Below are positions 43,418 to 52,280 of a stretch of 64,000 bases of DNA, piece by piece; the stretch's first letter is position 1, and every line of letters starts with the position of its first letter. The translations under genes and the position numbers were made by a program. This DNA is from Amycolatopsis solani. GTDB lineage: Bacteria > Actinomycetota > Actinomycetes > Mycobacteriales > Pseudonocardiaceae. The stretch is taken from positions 434,001 through 498,000 of the forward strand of contig NZ_JAWQJT010000003.1 of NCBI RefSeq assembly GCF_033441515.1. The letters run 5' to 3'. Below the pieces are notes generated by a model that saw nothing but the letters and a program-made list of their open reading frames with translations, was not told the origin of the DNA and did no database searches.

Positions 43418-45817
43418 GTGGTGAAGGAGCTGCTGCCCGCGCAGTTGCGTGACGTGCTGACCGGGATCGCCACCCGTCCGGACGACCCGCTCCGGGTGGT
43501 CCTGTCCGGGCCCCCCGGGCACGGGAAGTCGACGGTGCTGGCCGCGATCGGCCGGCACTACAGCGACGCCGGTGTCCCGGTGATCGGCCGCGACGCCCTC
43601 GCCGACCTCACGTCCGCGGCGGATGCGGCCGATGCGGCGATCCTGCTCGACGACGCCGACACCCTCACCGGTCCCGCCCGCGCCAGGCTCGTCGGGCTGG
43701 CCGGGGAAACCACCCGGCTGGTGCTCACGCACACCCCCGGCGCCGCCGGGGCCGTGGCCGCCGAGCTGGTCCGCCCCGAAACCCGGCACATCCGGCTCGC
43801 CGCGTGGACCGCCGCCGACATCGTCCGGTTCGCCGAGGGCGTGCTCGGCCGATCTCTCACCCCGGAGCAGGCGACCGCCACCCAGCGCGTCACGGCCGGG
43901 GTGCCGCGGCTGGTGACCCACTGGCTGCGGGCGACCGCCGCGGGGGAACTGATCGAAGAGCTGCGAGCGGAGCTGGACCTGCTCGGCGAACCGGGCCGGA
44001 CGTACCTCGTCGCGGCCGGCGCCGGTCGCGGCCGGGACATCGAGCTGCTCGCGACGGCTTTGCGCCTGGACCGCGACGACGTCTCCGCGGTCGTCGACCG
44101 GGTCCGCGCGGCCGGGCTCCTGACCGCCGGCGACAGCGTGCCGCCGGTCGTCGTCCGGGCGGTCCGCGCCCACGTCGGCGTGGACCGCCAGCTCACGGTG
44201 CTGACCCGGATGCTCGAAGTCCTGCTGGCCACCGGGCAGCCGGTGCTCCCGGTCGCCCGTGAGCTGCTGCGCCTGAGTGCGGCCGGCGACGTCGTGCGGG
44301 CCGGGCTCGAGGCAGCAGCCGCCGAGGTGCTCTCCGACGACCCCTTTCTCGCTGCCGACCTCTACGCGGCCGCCGCTCGAGGCGGCAGTTCGCGCACCCG
44401 GCTGGCCCCGGGCTGGGCGAGCGCCTCCGTCCGCTCGGGACGGCTCGACACGGCGCTGGCCCTCGGCGACGAACTCCTGAGCTCCGAAGTGCCCGAGGAC
44501 CGGGCGCACGGGGCGCTGGTCGCGGGGACCGTCATCGCTCGCCGGGGCGATCTGGCTCGCGGCGCGGAACTCCTGCGCTGGTCGGGCGAGCCGGGTGCGG
44601 GACGGCTGGCCGACCTCGCCGGGTTGGCCCTCGGCGAAGCGAGACCCGGCGGGCCGGAGCACGCCGCGCCGCTTTCGGCCCACGGTCACCTCGCCGGCGA
44701 ACTGCTGGACGGGATCCGGGAGTCGGTGAGCGGCCATCCCGAAGCCGCGTTGACGACGCTGCTGGCCGCGGCCGACTCCGCCGCGGTGGCCGGCACCGGC
44801 CACCTCCTGCCCGATTCACCCGCCGCGCTCGCCGCACTGGTCGCGGTGCACGCCGCCGAATTCGACCTCGCGCACGGCGTCCTGACCCGCGCCGCCGGCA
44901 GCGAACGGCGCACCCTCCTGCTCGGCTGGACGGCGATGCTCCGCGGCGACCTGGCGGCCGCGGCGGTCCACAGCACGGCCGTGCGCACCGGGAACGTCCC
45001 CCTGACCCCCCGCGATGAACTCTTCCTGCGCGCCCTCGAACTCGGATTGGCCCGGCGCAGCGACACCCCGGACGCGGTCCGCGCGCACTGGGCCACGGCC
45101 TACGAAGCGATGATGCGCCAGCCGGTCGACCTCTTCACGCTGCTGCCCATCGGAGAACTGCTCGTCGCCGCGGCCCGCGTCGAGGAGGATTCCCGCGTCG
45201 CCTCACACCGTGCCCGCGCCGTCGCTCTGCTTCAGCGGCTCGAGTCGCCGGCGCTGTGGTCCACGTGGCTGCACTGGTCGATGTTCCACGCCGCGATCCT
45301 GGCCGGTGACCACGGCACGGCGCGCCGCACCCTCCAGCCGCTCGAAGCGGCACCGGGGCGCCTCGCGTCCGCGCTGACCGACGCCGGCGAGGTGTGGCTC
45401 GCCGTTCTCGGGGGAAGCGTGGACAGCGAGACCGTGCTCGCCGGTGCGGAACGCCTGCGCCGAGCCGGTCTCCGCTGGGACGCGGCCCGGCTGGCCGGGC
45501 AGGCCGCGATCCGGGCCACCGACCGCATCGCGATGGTGACGTTGCTGCGCGCCGCCAAGCGGTTCTCGTCCGGCGCGACGGGCGAACCGGCGGCCGGTCC
45601 GGCCACGGCGGCCGTGCCTGCGCTGACGCCGCGGGAACGCGACATCGGGCGCCTGGTCGTGGCGGGCCACACCTACCGCGAGATCGGGGAACTGCTCCAC
45701 ATCTCGGGCAAGACCGTGGAACACCACATGGCGCGCCTCCGCGGAAAACTGGGCGTCACCGACCGCCGGACGATCGCGACCTTGCTGCGCGGCATGCTGA
45801 GCGAAGGAGAAGCTTGA
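43418..45817 (+). CDS. LuxR-type regulator with N-terminal ATPase (IniR-like)
   Basis: 799 residues. A STAND/AAA-like ATPase occupies the N-terminus (Walker A LSGPPGHGKST near residue 30, Walker B AAILLDDADTL near 75), a long helical repeat sensor region fills the middle, and a LuxR helix-turn-helix ends the protein (LTPRERDIGRLVVAGHTYRE with GKTVEHHMARLRGKLG near 735-790). GTG 43418 has GGAGG 8 bp upstream; earlier in-frame starts have none. In Mycobacterium tuberculosis a protein of this layout (Rv0339c, IniR) lies just upstream of iniB, and the IniB-like gene here is divergent, so this is probably its activator. Confidence 0.87.
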   Translation: MVKELLPAQLRDVLTGIATRPDDPLRVVLSGPPGHGKSTVLAAIGRHYSDAGVPVIGRDALADLTSAADAADAAILLDDADTLTGPARARLVGLAGETTRLVLTHTPGAAGAVAAELVRPETRHIRLAAWTAADIVRFAEGVLGRSLTPEQATATQRVTAGVPRLVTHWLRATAAGELIEELRAELDLLGEPGRTYLVAAGAGRGRDIELLATALRLDRDDVSAVVDRVRAAGLLTAGDSVPPVVVRAVRAHVGVDRQLTVLTRMLEVLLATGQPVLPVARELLRLSAAGDVVRAGLEAAAAEVLSDDPFLAADLYAAAARGGSSRTRLAPGWASASVRSGRLDTALALGDELLSSEVPEDRAHGALVAGTVIARRGDLARGAELLRWSGEPGAGRLADLAGLALGEARPGGPEHAAPLSAHGHLAGELLDGIRESVSGHPEAALTTLLAAADSAAVAGTGHLLPDSPAALAALVAVHAAEFDLAHGVLTRAAGSERRTLLLGWTAMLRGDLAAAAVHSTAVRTGNVPLTPRDELFLRALELGLARRSDTPDAVRAHWATAYEAMMRQPVDLFTLLPIGELLVAAARVEEDSRVASHRARAVALLQRLESPALWSTWLHWSMFHAAILAGDHGTARRTLQPLEAAPGRLASALTDAGEVWLAVLGGSVDSETVLAGAERLRRAGLRWDAARLAGQAAIRATDRIAMVTLLRAAKRFSSGATGEPAAGPATAAVPALTPRERDIGRLVVAGHTYREIGELLHISGKTVEHHMARLRGKLGVTDRRTIATLLRGMLSEGEA

Positions 45818-45884
45818 AGCACGTTTCGTCAGAGATCAACCGGGGTAGGTACCTGCCGGTGAGAATTCGGCGAAGGAGGTGCAA

Positions 45885-46085
45885 GTGACGTCACTGGACG
45901 ACGAGGCGATCGCACATGACACGCGTGTTCACGCGTTCGAGGGCGACGACGCCGAGGTCACGCTGGCCGAGCTCGCCGAACTCGGCGAGGCCGCCGGCGA
46001 TCTGCACCGCCGGATCACCGAACACCTCGCCCGGCTGGCCGCTACCAGCCCGCCCGGCACCGTCGAAGACGACGTTTCCGCCTGA
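45885..46085 (+). CDS. Small acidic hypothetical protein
   Basis: 66 residues from GTG 45885, which follows AAGGAGG at five bases. It is Glu/Asp/Ala-rich and probably two helices (DAEVTLAELAELGEAAGDLH, then HRRITEHLARLAATS). No family is recognised. It lies 67 bp after the LuxR gene and 52 bp before a STAS gene on the same strand. The strong ribosome binding site and codon use support it. Confidence 0.72.
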   Translation: MTSLDDEAIAHDTRVHAFEGDDAEVTLAELAELGEAAGDLHRRITEHLARLAATSPPGTVEDDVSA

Positions 46086-46137
46086 TCGCCCGCCGGCGTC
46101 CTCGGGGCGTCCGGCACCGCCCGCCCAGGAGACCGCC

Positions 46138-46539
46138 GTGCCGCCCACCCGCCAGGACCGAACCCGCCCCGCGCTCCGACCGGTTCCCGGTGAGGCGCTG
46201 ACCGTGACCCGCCGCCGCGTCGACGGCGTCACCGTGCTGACGATGGCCGGTGAGATCGACCTGCTGACCGTGCCCGAGTTCGCCGCCACCCTCGCCACCT
46301 GCACCGAGGGCCCGGTCGTGCTGGACCTGACCGCGGTCACCTTCCTCGACTCCAGCGGCATCAACGCCGTCCTGCGCGCCTCGGGCGAGGTGGAGAGCGC
46401 CGGCCATCGTCTCCTCGTCGTCGCCGACCTCGCGGACGAGGGCAACGCGGTGATCAGGCCACTGCGCTTGTGCGGCGCCGACGAGCTGCTCACGGTGGTC
46501 GCCTCCGTGGCCACGGCTCTCGCCCGCTTGCGACGCTGA
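46138..46539 (+). CDS. STAS-domain anti-sigma-factor antagonist
   Basis: 133 residues from GTG 46138 after AGGAG. The STAS domain occupies about 22-130: VDGVTVLTMAGEIDLLTVPE near 30 and LDLTAVTFLDSSGINAVLRA near 65, which contains the DSSG phosphorylation site. It would bind an RsbW-type kinase when unphosphorylated and free a sigma factor. The ATPase at 41113 is the nearest possible partner, though not adjacent. Confidence 0.9.
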   Translation: MPPTRQDRTRPALRPVPGEALTVTRRRVDGVTVLTMAGEIDLLTVPEFAATLATCTEGPVVLDLTAVTFLDSSGINAVLRASGEVESAGHRLLVVADLADEGNAVIRPLRLCGADELLTVVASVATALARLRR

Positions 46540-46579
46540 CCCCGCGGCGTCGGCGTGGTCGCGGATGTCCGGCCCCCGG

Positions 46580-47446
46580 CTACTTGCGCGAGGCCGAAAG
46601 CCGCCGTTCGCGGGAAGCGCGCAGGTAGCCGATGACGAGGGATTCCAGGTCGGGTTCGGTGCCCGCCCAGCCTTCCGGCGTCGGGTCGGCCTCCCGCAGC
46701 AGCAGGGTGGACTGGCGCTCGGTGCGGGTGGCGCTGATCAGCGTTCCCTCCACAACGGACTCATCGGCCGCGGGGCCGACCAGGATCCGGTGCTGCGCGA
46801 GGACTTCCTCGATGTCGCCGCTGAGCTGAACGCGGCCCTCGTCGATCAGCAGGAGGTGGTCGCACACCTCGCGCAGGTCGCTGAGCAGGTGCGAGGACAT
46901 CACCACCGTGGTCCCGCGGTCGGCGACCTCGGTCATGATGATCCGCAGCGTCTCGTCGCGGGCCAGCGGATCCAGGTCGGACAGCGGTTCGTCCAGGAGC
47001 AGCAGCCGGGGCAGCCGCCCCAGTGCCACCGCGATGGCCACCTGGGTCAGGACGCCCGCGGACAGGGTGCCGACCTTCGCGTCGTAGTCCACGCCGCCCA
47101 GCAGCCCGAGCACCTCGCGCACCCGGTCGGTGGACCAGCGGTCGTTCATGGCCGCGCAGGCGCGCACCAGTTCGCGCACCGTGAGGTCGCGGTAGAGCGG
47201 CCGGCTCTGCGCCAGGAACGAGACGTCCGGGTGGGTCCGGCCCCGTACCGGCGTGCCGAAGGCCGTCAGCTCGCCGGTGGTCGGGCGGGTGAGGCCCGCG
47301 GCCATCCGCAGCAGGGTGCTCTTGCCCGCGCCGTTCGGGCCGATCAGGGCGACGACCTTGCCCTCGGGCACGGCGAAATCGCAGTCGCGGACGGCCCAGC
47401 GGGCGCGGTAACGCTTGCCGAGAGCGGTGGAGGTCAAGGGGTTCAT
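46580..47446 (-). CDS. ABC transporter ATP-binding protein (second ATPase of the exporter operon)
   Basis: 288 residues. Walker A LIGPNGAGKST near 36 and Walker B LLLLDEPLSDLDPLA near 150 are intact, but the signature reads LSAGVLTQ rather than LSGGQ, so ATP turnover may be altered. It starts inside the end of the GntR gene (ATGA overlap). It most resembles the YtrB/BcrA group that pumps peptides or antibiotics or senses envelope stress. Confidence 0.9.
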   Translation of the reverse strand: MNPLTSTALGKRYRARWAVRDCDFAVPEGKVVALIGPNGAGKSTLLRMAAGLTRPTTGELTAFGTPVRGRTHPDVSFLAQSRPLYRDLTVRELVRACAAMNDRWSTDRVREVLGLLGGVDYDAKVGTLSAGVLTQVAIAVALGRLPRLLLLDEPLSDLDPLARDETLRIIMTEVADRGTTVVMSSHLLSDLREVCDHLLLIDEGRVQLSGDIEEVLAQHRILVGPAADESVVEGTLISATRTERQSTLLLREADPTPEGWAGTEPDLESLVIGYLRASRERRLSASRK

Positions 47447-47853
47447 GATCGTTCCTCGGCGGAGTAGTGCTCGTCGCGGACCGCGGTGTAGAGGGCGTCG
47501 ACGTCCTCGACGACGAGGCCGTCCTGCTGGGCGTGGCGCATCCAGGCCGTGAGTTCCTGCCGCAGCGGCGCGTCGTCGCCCGCCGTGGCCTCGGAAGACA
47601 GTGACCTGGTCACGAAGGTGCCCGAGCCGCGGCGGCCCTCCGCCAGGCCTTCCCGTTCCAGTTCGCGGTAGGCCTTCAGCACGGTGTTGGGGTTGACGGC
47701 GGTCGCCTCCACCACCTCCCGCGCTGAGGGCAGCCGGTCGCCGGGGTTCAGCAGTCCCAGCCGCATGGCTTGCTTGGCCTGCTGGACGATCTGCATGTAG
47801 GTGGAGACCCCGGAGCGCCGGTCGATCCGGAACTCGATCACGCCGGTCAGCAT
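47443..47853 (-). CDS. GntR-family regulator, YtrA subfamily
   Basis: 136 residues: a winged helix at about 12-75 (YMQIVQQAKQAMRLGLLNPG, then VVEATAVNPNTVLKAYRELE) with only a short C-terminal dimerisation tail, as in YtrA. These regulators repress adjacent ABC exporter genes. It sits inside the exporter operon between the permease and the second ATPase. The start has no clear ribosome binding site. Confidence 0.88.
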   Translation of the reverse strand: MLTGVIEFRIDRRSGVSTYMQIVQQAKQAMRLGLLNPGDRLPSAREVVEATAVNPNTVLKAYRELEREGLAEGRRGSGTFVTRSLSSEATAGDDAPLRQELTAWMRHAQQDGLVVEDVDALYTAVRDEHYSAEERS

Positions 47854-47887
47854 AAGTGCTCGCGCGGCCCGCGGGTCTCCACCCCGC

Positions 47888-48877
47888 TCAGCTCTGCCGC
47901 CGCAGCACCCACGCGGTACCCGCCAGCAGCAGGACCGCGAGCCCGCCGTAGATCGCCAGGTCGGCGAGGTGCACCTGCCAGGCCTGGCTTTCCGGGACGA
48001 AGTCCGCGTACCTCTTGGCGAGGCCGGACTTCGGCAGGCACGCGAGGTACCCCTCCTGCGTGTTCGACGCGCCGCCCGTGGTCGTCTTGCAGGCTTGGAT
48101 CAAGGCCTGGGCCCGGTCGTCGGAGACCGGTTGCCCGGCGGCGTCGAGCCAGCCTTCGCCGAGCACGAGGCTGCCGTCCTGGTGCACGGTGACCGGGTGG
48201 TCGGGCGTGACCTCCAGCCGCTGAGCCGGGACCAGGCGGTCCACCAGGCCGGCCAGGGCGAGGCGCACGACGACGAACGCGGCGAGTCCGCCGGTCATGG
48301 CCACCAGGGTGCGGCGGGTCGCCACCCCGAGGAAGGTGCCGAGCGCGAACGCGAACAGCGCGTAGCCGACGGGTGAGACATTCCCGATGCCGAAGTTGAA
48401 GGCCGTGAACGGGCCGTTCACGAACGGTCCCAGGATGCCGGCCGCGGACAGCCACCACGAGACCAGCGCCTGGAGCACGATCAGCACGGCCAACGCCGGC
48501 ACCAGCGCGACGAGCAGCTTGCCGGCCATCCACCGGGTACGGCTGACCGACTGCGTGAACGCGAGGACGTGCGTGCCCTGTTCCAGTTCGCGGGCGAACA
48601 GCGGCGCCCCCACGAACGCGCCGATCAGGGCCGGCGTGCAGAGGATCACGGCCCGCGCGATGTCGAACGGGGTCGACCACTTCTCCCCGAAGCTCTTCGC
48701 CGCACCGGACGGCGAACACTTGTCGAGGGTCTGGGACACGCAGGAAGCGAGCCCCGTCGACGCGAGGTCGTCGAGCACGGCCGACCGCAGCACGACGATG
48801 GCGCCTGCCCCGGCGACCAGGACGCCGAGCATGGTCAGCAGGTGCGCGCGGTGCAGCCGCCAGGAAACCCAGATCAC
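47888..48877 (-). CDS. ABC-2-type exporter permease
   Basis: 329 residues with about six membrane segments (LLTMLGVLVAGAGAIVVLRS near 13, AVILCTPALIGAFVGAPLFA near 75, LLVALVPALAVLIVLQALVS near 120, others near 170, 195 and 305). The stretch LFARELEQGTHVLAFTQSVSRTRW is typical of ABC-2 permeases. An extracytoplasmic domain lies near 210-290. Its GTG overlaps the ATPase stop upstream (GTGA). Confidence 0.88.
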   Translation of the reverse strand: MIWVSWRLHRAHLLTMLGVLVAGAGAIVVLRSAVLDDLASTGLASCVSQTLDKCSPSGAAKSFGEKWSTPFDIARAVILCTPALIGAFVGAPLFARELEQGTHVLAFTQSVSRTRWMAGKLLVALVPALAVLIVLQALVSWWLSAAGILGPFVNGPFTAFNFGIGNVSPVGYALFAFALGTFLGVATRRTLVAMTGGLAAFVVVRLALAGLVDRLVPAQRLEVTPDHPVTVHQDGSLVLGEGWLDAAGQPVSDDRAQALIQACKTTTGGASNTQEGYLACLPKSGLAKRYADFVPESQAWQVHLADLAIYGGLAVLLLAGTAWVLRRQS

Positions 48878-49620
48878 GCCGCGTCCTCCCGTGCTGCTTC
48901 CCGCATGCGGTTCATCGCCAGTACGCCGAGCGGAACGCCGCCGTCACCGAGCCGGCTGACGTCGCCGGCCAGGAGGACGCGTCCTTTGTGGAGCAGGACC
49001 AGGTGATCGCACACGCCTTCCAACTCTGCCAGCACGTGCGAAGACAGCAACACGGTGATGCCCTGCGTCCTGGCCTCGGTCACCAGCGTGCGCAGCACGG
49101 TCTCGCGGGCCAGCGGGTCCAGATCGGCCAGCGGCTCGTCGAGGAGCAGCAGGCCCGGGCGCTTGCCCAGCGCCAGCGCCAGCGCGACGCGGGTGCGCTG
49201 CCCGCCGGACAGGGTGCCCACCTTCGCACTCATCGGCACCGCCGCCTGCCCGACCAGGTACTCGGCGTAGCCCTGATCCCAGGCCGGGTTGGTCCGCGCC
49301 CCGAGCTTCAGCGTCTCGGCCACGGTGAGCTGCTGGTACAGCGGCTTCTGCTGCGCCAGGTAGGACACCGCGGGGTGCAGCCCCTTGCCCGTCGGCCGGT
49401 CCCCGAACACCGTGATCCGCCCGGCCGTCGGGCTGAGCAACCCGGTGATCAGCCCCATCAGCGTGCTCTTGCCCGCCCCGTTCGGGCCGACCAGGGCCAC
49501 GATCCGGTTCTTCGGGACCACCACGGACGTCTCCCGCAGCGCCCAGCCCCTGCGGTACCGCTTGCCCAGGCCCGTGGCAATGGCCGGAAGCGCCTGGTCG
49601 AGCTGCTTCGGCATGGTCAT
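48874..49620 (-). CDS. ABC transporter ATP-binding protein (first gene of the exporter operon)
   Basis: 248 residues from ATG 49620, which follows GGAG at 7 bp; a longer frame to 49668 has no site. Walker A LVGPNGAGKST near 45, signature LSGGQRTRV near 135 and Walker B LLLLDEPLADLDPLA near 157 are complete. It pairs with the permease encoded next and with the second, atypical ATPase at the operon end. Confidence 0.92.
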   Translation of the reverse strand: MTMPKQLDQALPAIATGLGKRYRRGWALRETSVVVPKNRIVALVGPNGAGKSTLMGLITGLLSPTAGRITVFGDRPTGKGLHPAVSYLAQQKPLYQQLTVAETLKLGARTNPAWDQGYAEYLVGQAAVPMSAKVGTLSGGQRTRVALALALGKRPGLLLLDEPLADLDPLARETVLRTLVTEARTQGITVLLSSHVLAELEGVCDHLVLLHKGRVLLAGDVSRLGDGGVPLGVLAMNRMREAAREDAA

Positions 49621-49663
49621 GGCCGTCTCCTCTCCGTCATCGACGATGGCGAAGGTACCACAT

Positions 49664-49683
49664 TTCACTAGTTAAGTAGTGAA
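49664..49683. promoter_or_regulatory. Candidate GntR/YtrA operator of the exporter operon
   Basis: TTCACTA-N6-TAGTGAA is a perfect inverted repeat with 7-bp arms, 44 bp upstream of the first ATPase. It overlaps the stop codon region (49672) of the upstream DUF885 gene. Confidence 0.6.
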
Positions 49684-51336
49684 CTTCAGCGCGGCCTTGA
49701 CGTTGTGCTCGACGGCGGTGAGCGGAAGGGCGCCGTGGCCGAGCACGGTCTCGTGGAACTCGCGCACGTCGAACCGGCTGCCCAGCTCCCGCTCCGCCAG
49801 GCCGCGCAGCTGCCAGAACTTCTCGAAACCCAGCCGGTAGGACAGCGACTGGGCGGGCAGGTCGGTGCCGTAGCGCAGGATCTCCGAGGCCACCTGGGCG
49901 GGCGACTCCATGGTCATCGAGGCCATGTACGCGCGAGCCTTGTCCTCGGACCAGCTCAGCAGGTTGAGCCCGGTGTCCACGACGAGCCGCTGGGCCACGA
50001 ACCGCTGGTGCAGAAGGGCGCCGTAGCGGTCCCACGGATCGGCGAAGAGACCCATTTCGAACCCGAGCGAGGCCGCGTACTCGGCCCAGCCCTCGCTATA
50101 CGCGCCTAAAGCCTCCGCCGCGCCCTGCGCCTGCAGCGGGTGCAGCGCGGGATCCTCGGCCTGGCGCGCCAGGTGGAAGTGGTGACCGGGCACGAGCTCG
50201 TGGAAGATCAGCGCGGCGGCCGAAATCTGCGCGCGGTCGGCCAGGCCGGACCCGTTGAACCGGTAGCGGCCGACCGGGTTGGCCGCAATGGGCGGCTCGT
50301 AGTAGCCGAACGTCATGCCCGGTTCCAGTTCCGGGTCGAGCCGGGCGACGCCGTACTCCGCCCGCGGCCGGACCTGGAACCACTGGCCGACCAAGGGTTC
50401 GATGGCGGCGATGTGCTTGCGGTAGGTCTCGGCGACGTGCTCGGGATCGGGAGCGTGGAAGCGCGGGTCGGCTTCGAGCCGGGCCCGGTAAGCGGTCTCG
50501 TCGCCGTCGAAGCCGATCTCCCGGCGGACCTCGGCCAGCTGCTCGGTCAGCTGCTCGACCCGGGCCAGGCCGAGTTCGTGCACGTCGGCGGGCTCGATGG
50601 GATAGGTGGCGTACTGGCGTACCAGCCTGCGGTACGCCGCGTCACCGCCGGGGTACTGGCCGAGCCCGATGCCCTCGACCGCGCCCCGCGCACCCGGTCC
50701 GTCCAAATAGGACAATACGGCGTCGAAGGCGGGCAGCAGTTCGCCGGCGATGAGCCGGTCCACGCCGTCGACCAGCGCCCCGCGCGCCGCGGTGCCGAGG
50801 CCGGCCAGCCGGGACTCCGCCGGCCGCAGGAACTCCGAGGCCGCGGAGCGGTGCGCACGCACGGCGGTCCGGAAGCCGGGCAGGGCCGCGCGCGGCAGCC
50901 GGATGCCCCGTTCGGCCTGACCGGCGAGCTTGGTCCGCGCGGCGTTGACGGCGTGCGTGAAGTCGGCGGCCAGTGACAGGTAGCGTCGCGCGTCGTCGCC
51001 GGTGGTGAAGGTGAACGGGCGGAACACCTGCCGGCCGAACAAGGTCCACCCGAAGCTCTGGTACGGCGCGACCGGGAAGCTCCACCAGTAGTCCTCGTCG
51101 CCACCGGCCAGGGTGCCGGCCAGCTCGCGCACCACGGCGGCGGTCGAGCTGTCCGCGCCGGCGTCCGAACCGAGTCCGGCCAGCAGCCGGCGGCCCAGTG
51201 CGGCGGCCTCACTCGCCTCTTCGTGGGTGCCGCGCGGCAGCTGGGTGACCGGCTCACCCGCGTGCAGCGCGAACTGCGGCTGGGTGCGCCGCAGGTGCGC
51301 CCACAGTTCGTCGGCCGGCTCACTCGGTGAAATCAT
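49672..51336 (-). CDS. DUF885-family metallopeptidase-like protein
   Basis: 554 residues, typical of DUF885. The zinc-binding site appears as IFHELVPGHHFHLARQ near residue 375 (HExxxGHH form), with a downstream Glu in AYSEGWAEYAASLGFE near 410. Proteins of this family are M32/thimet-like carboxypeptidases or dipeptidases. No signal peptide is seen. ATG 51336 has little ribosome binding site. A GTCGCGTTTT motif with an adjacent CGAC/GTCG palindrome lies about 35-55 bp upstream. Confidence 0.85.
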   Translation of the reverse strand: MISPSEPADELWAHLRRTQPQFALHAGEPVTQLPRGTHEEASEAAALGRRLLAGLGSDAGADSSTAAVVRELAGTLAGGDEDYWWSFPVAPYQSFGWTLFGRQVFRPFTFTTGDDARRYLSLAADFTHAVNAARTKLAGQAERGIRLPRAALPGFRTAVRAHRSAASEFLRPAESRLAGLGTAARGALVDGVDRLIAGELLPAFDAVLSYLDGPGARGAVEGIGLGQYPGGDAAYRRLVRQYATYPIEPADVHELGLARVEQLTEQLAEVRREIGFDGDETAYRARLEADPRFHAPDPEHVAETYRKHIAAIEPLVGQWFQVRPRAEYGVARLDPELEPGMTFGYYEPPIAANPVGRYRFNGSGLADRAQISAAALIFHELVPGHHFHLARQAEDPALHPLQAQGAAEALGAYSEGWAEYAASLGFEMGLFADPWDRYGALLHQRFVAQRLVVDTGLNLLSWSEDKARAYMASMTMESPAQVASEILRYGTDLPAQSLSYRLGFEKFWQLRGLAERELGSRFDVREFHETVLGHGALPLTAVEHNVKAALKFTT

Positions 51337-51369
51337 GCCGGCCAACCTAACCCCGTGGCACGCCACCGG

Positions 51370-51392
51370 GAATCGACAACAGTCGCGTTTTT
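51370..51392. promoter_or_regulatory. Motif shared by promoters of the 51-63 kb hydrolase region (site a)
   Basis: CGAC-AACA-GTCG followed by CGTTTTTCCC, just upstream of the DUF885 gene. Similar sequence precedes the MFS, serine hydrolase and FAD oxidase genes. Confidence 0.4.
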
Positions 51393-51420
51393 CCCGCGTG
51401 ACGCCGCACGATTGTCGCGC

Positions 51421-52280
51421 TCAGTGTGCGTGGCACGTCTTCAGGTAGCTCAGGAACGACGCCTGCAGCCCGGTGAGGTGCGTCTCGCGCAACACCGTGC
51501 GCGACACGTCCCGCGATCGTCCCCGGCCGTGCACCTGTTCCAGCACCGCGAGAACGTGGCGGGACATTTCACGGTACAGCGGGATTTCCCCCAGCAGTTC
51601 GGCTTCGTTCAGCGTGACGTGCAGCCGGGGACCGGCCGAGTCTTCCGGCTGGGCTCCGGCCAGGGCGAAGATCCGGCTGTCCGGGCCCACGACACCGGGA
51701 CTGCCGGCGCCGAAGGTCGCGAACGGAACCGCCTCGCGCAGCCAGGCGTAGAGGGCGAAAAGACCGCCGTAGGAATAGCCGAACAGGCCGTGCCCGCCCT
51801 CGCTGACCCGCAGCCGCGAGCTCAAAACCGGGTGCAGCTCGTCGGTCAGGAAGCCGAGGAAGACGTCCGCGCGGGTGTCCGCCAGCTCGGCGAGGTAGGC
51901 GTCCAGGTACTCCTGGGTCATCGCGCCCGAGTCACGCGCCGCCGCGAGGGTCGCCACCATCCCGTCGCTGACGGGTTCTCCCGGCGGCACGAGGTCGCGG
52001 TTGCGCAGCCGGGCCCAGTCGGCGGCCTCCTCACCGGCGTAGCCGACGCTCACCTGGATGTACGGGGCGATCTTCAGGTACGGGTCCGCCTGGACGACGA
52101 TGAGCGGCGCGGTGAGGCCGACCGCCCAGTTGCCGTCCACCACGTAGATCAGCGGCAGCGGTTCGGTGGAGTCCGCGTAGCCGGGCGGCGTGGTCACCCA
52201 GACGCCGTAGCGCGCCCCGACCGCGCCGTGATTTCGAAGTACTCAGTGTCGGCGAAGCAGCCGTGCAGCATTCCGCTCAT
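51421..52280 (-). pseudogene. Esterase (enterochelin-esterase-like alpha/beta hydrolase) with a frameshift near its start
   Basis: The gene should start at ATG 52280, which overlaps the amidohydrolase stop (ATGA); this frame reads MSGMLHGCFADTEYFEITAR and then stops near 52193. A single missing base in the CCCC run at 52214-52217 would join it to the long frame reading YGVWVTTPPGYADS onward. The rest is intact: LPLIYVVDGNWAVGL near residue 45, nucleophile elbow FGYSYGGLFALYA, final His in ETHLTGLQASFL. It may be a real frameshift, a homopolymer sequencing error, or a shorter protein from GTG 52197. It would hydrolyse esters or amides in the cytoplasm. Confidence 0.75.
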
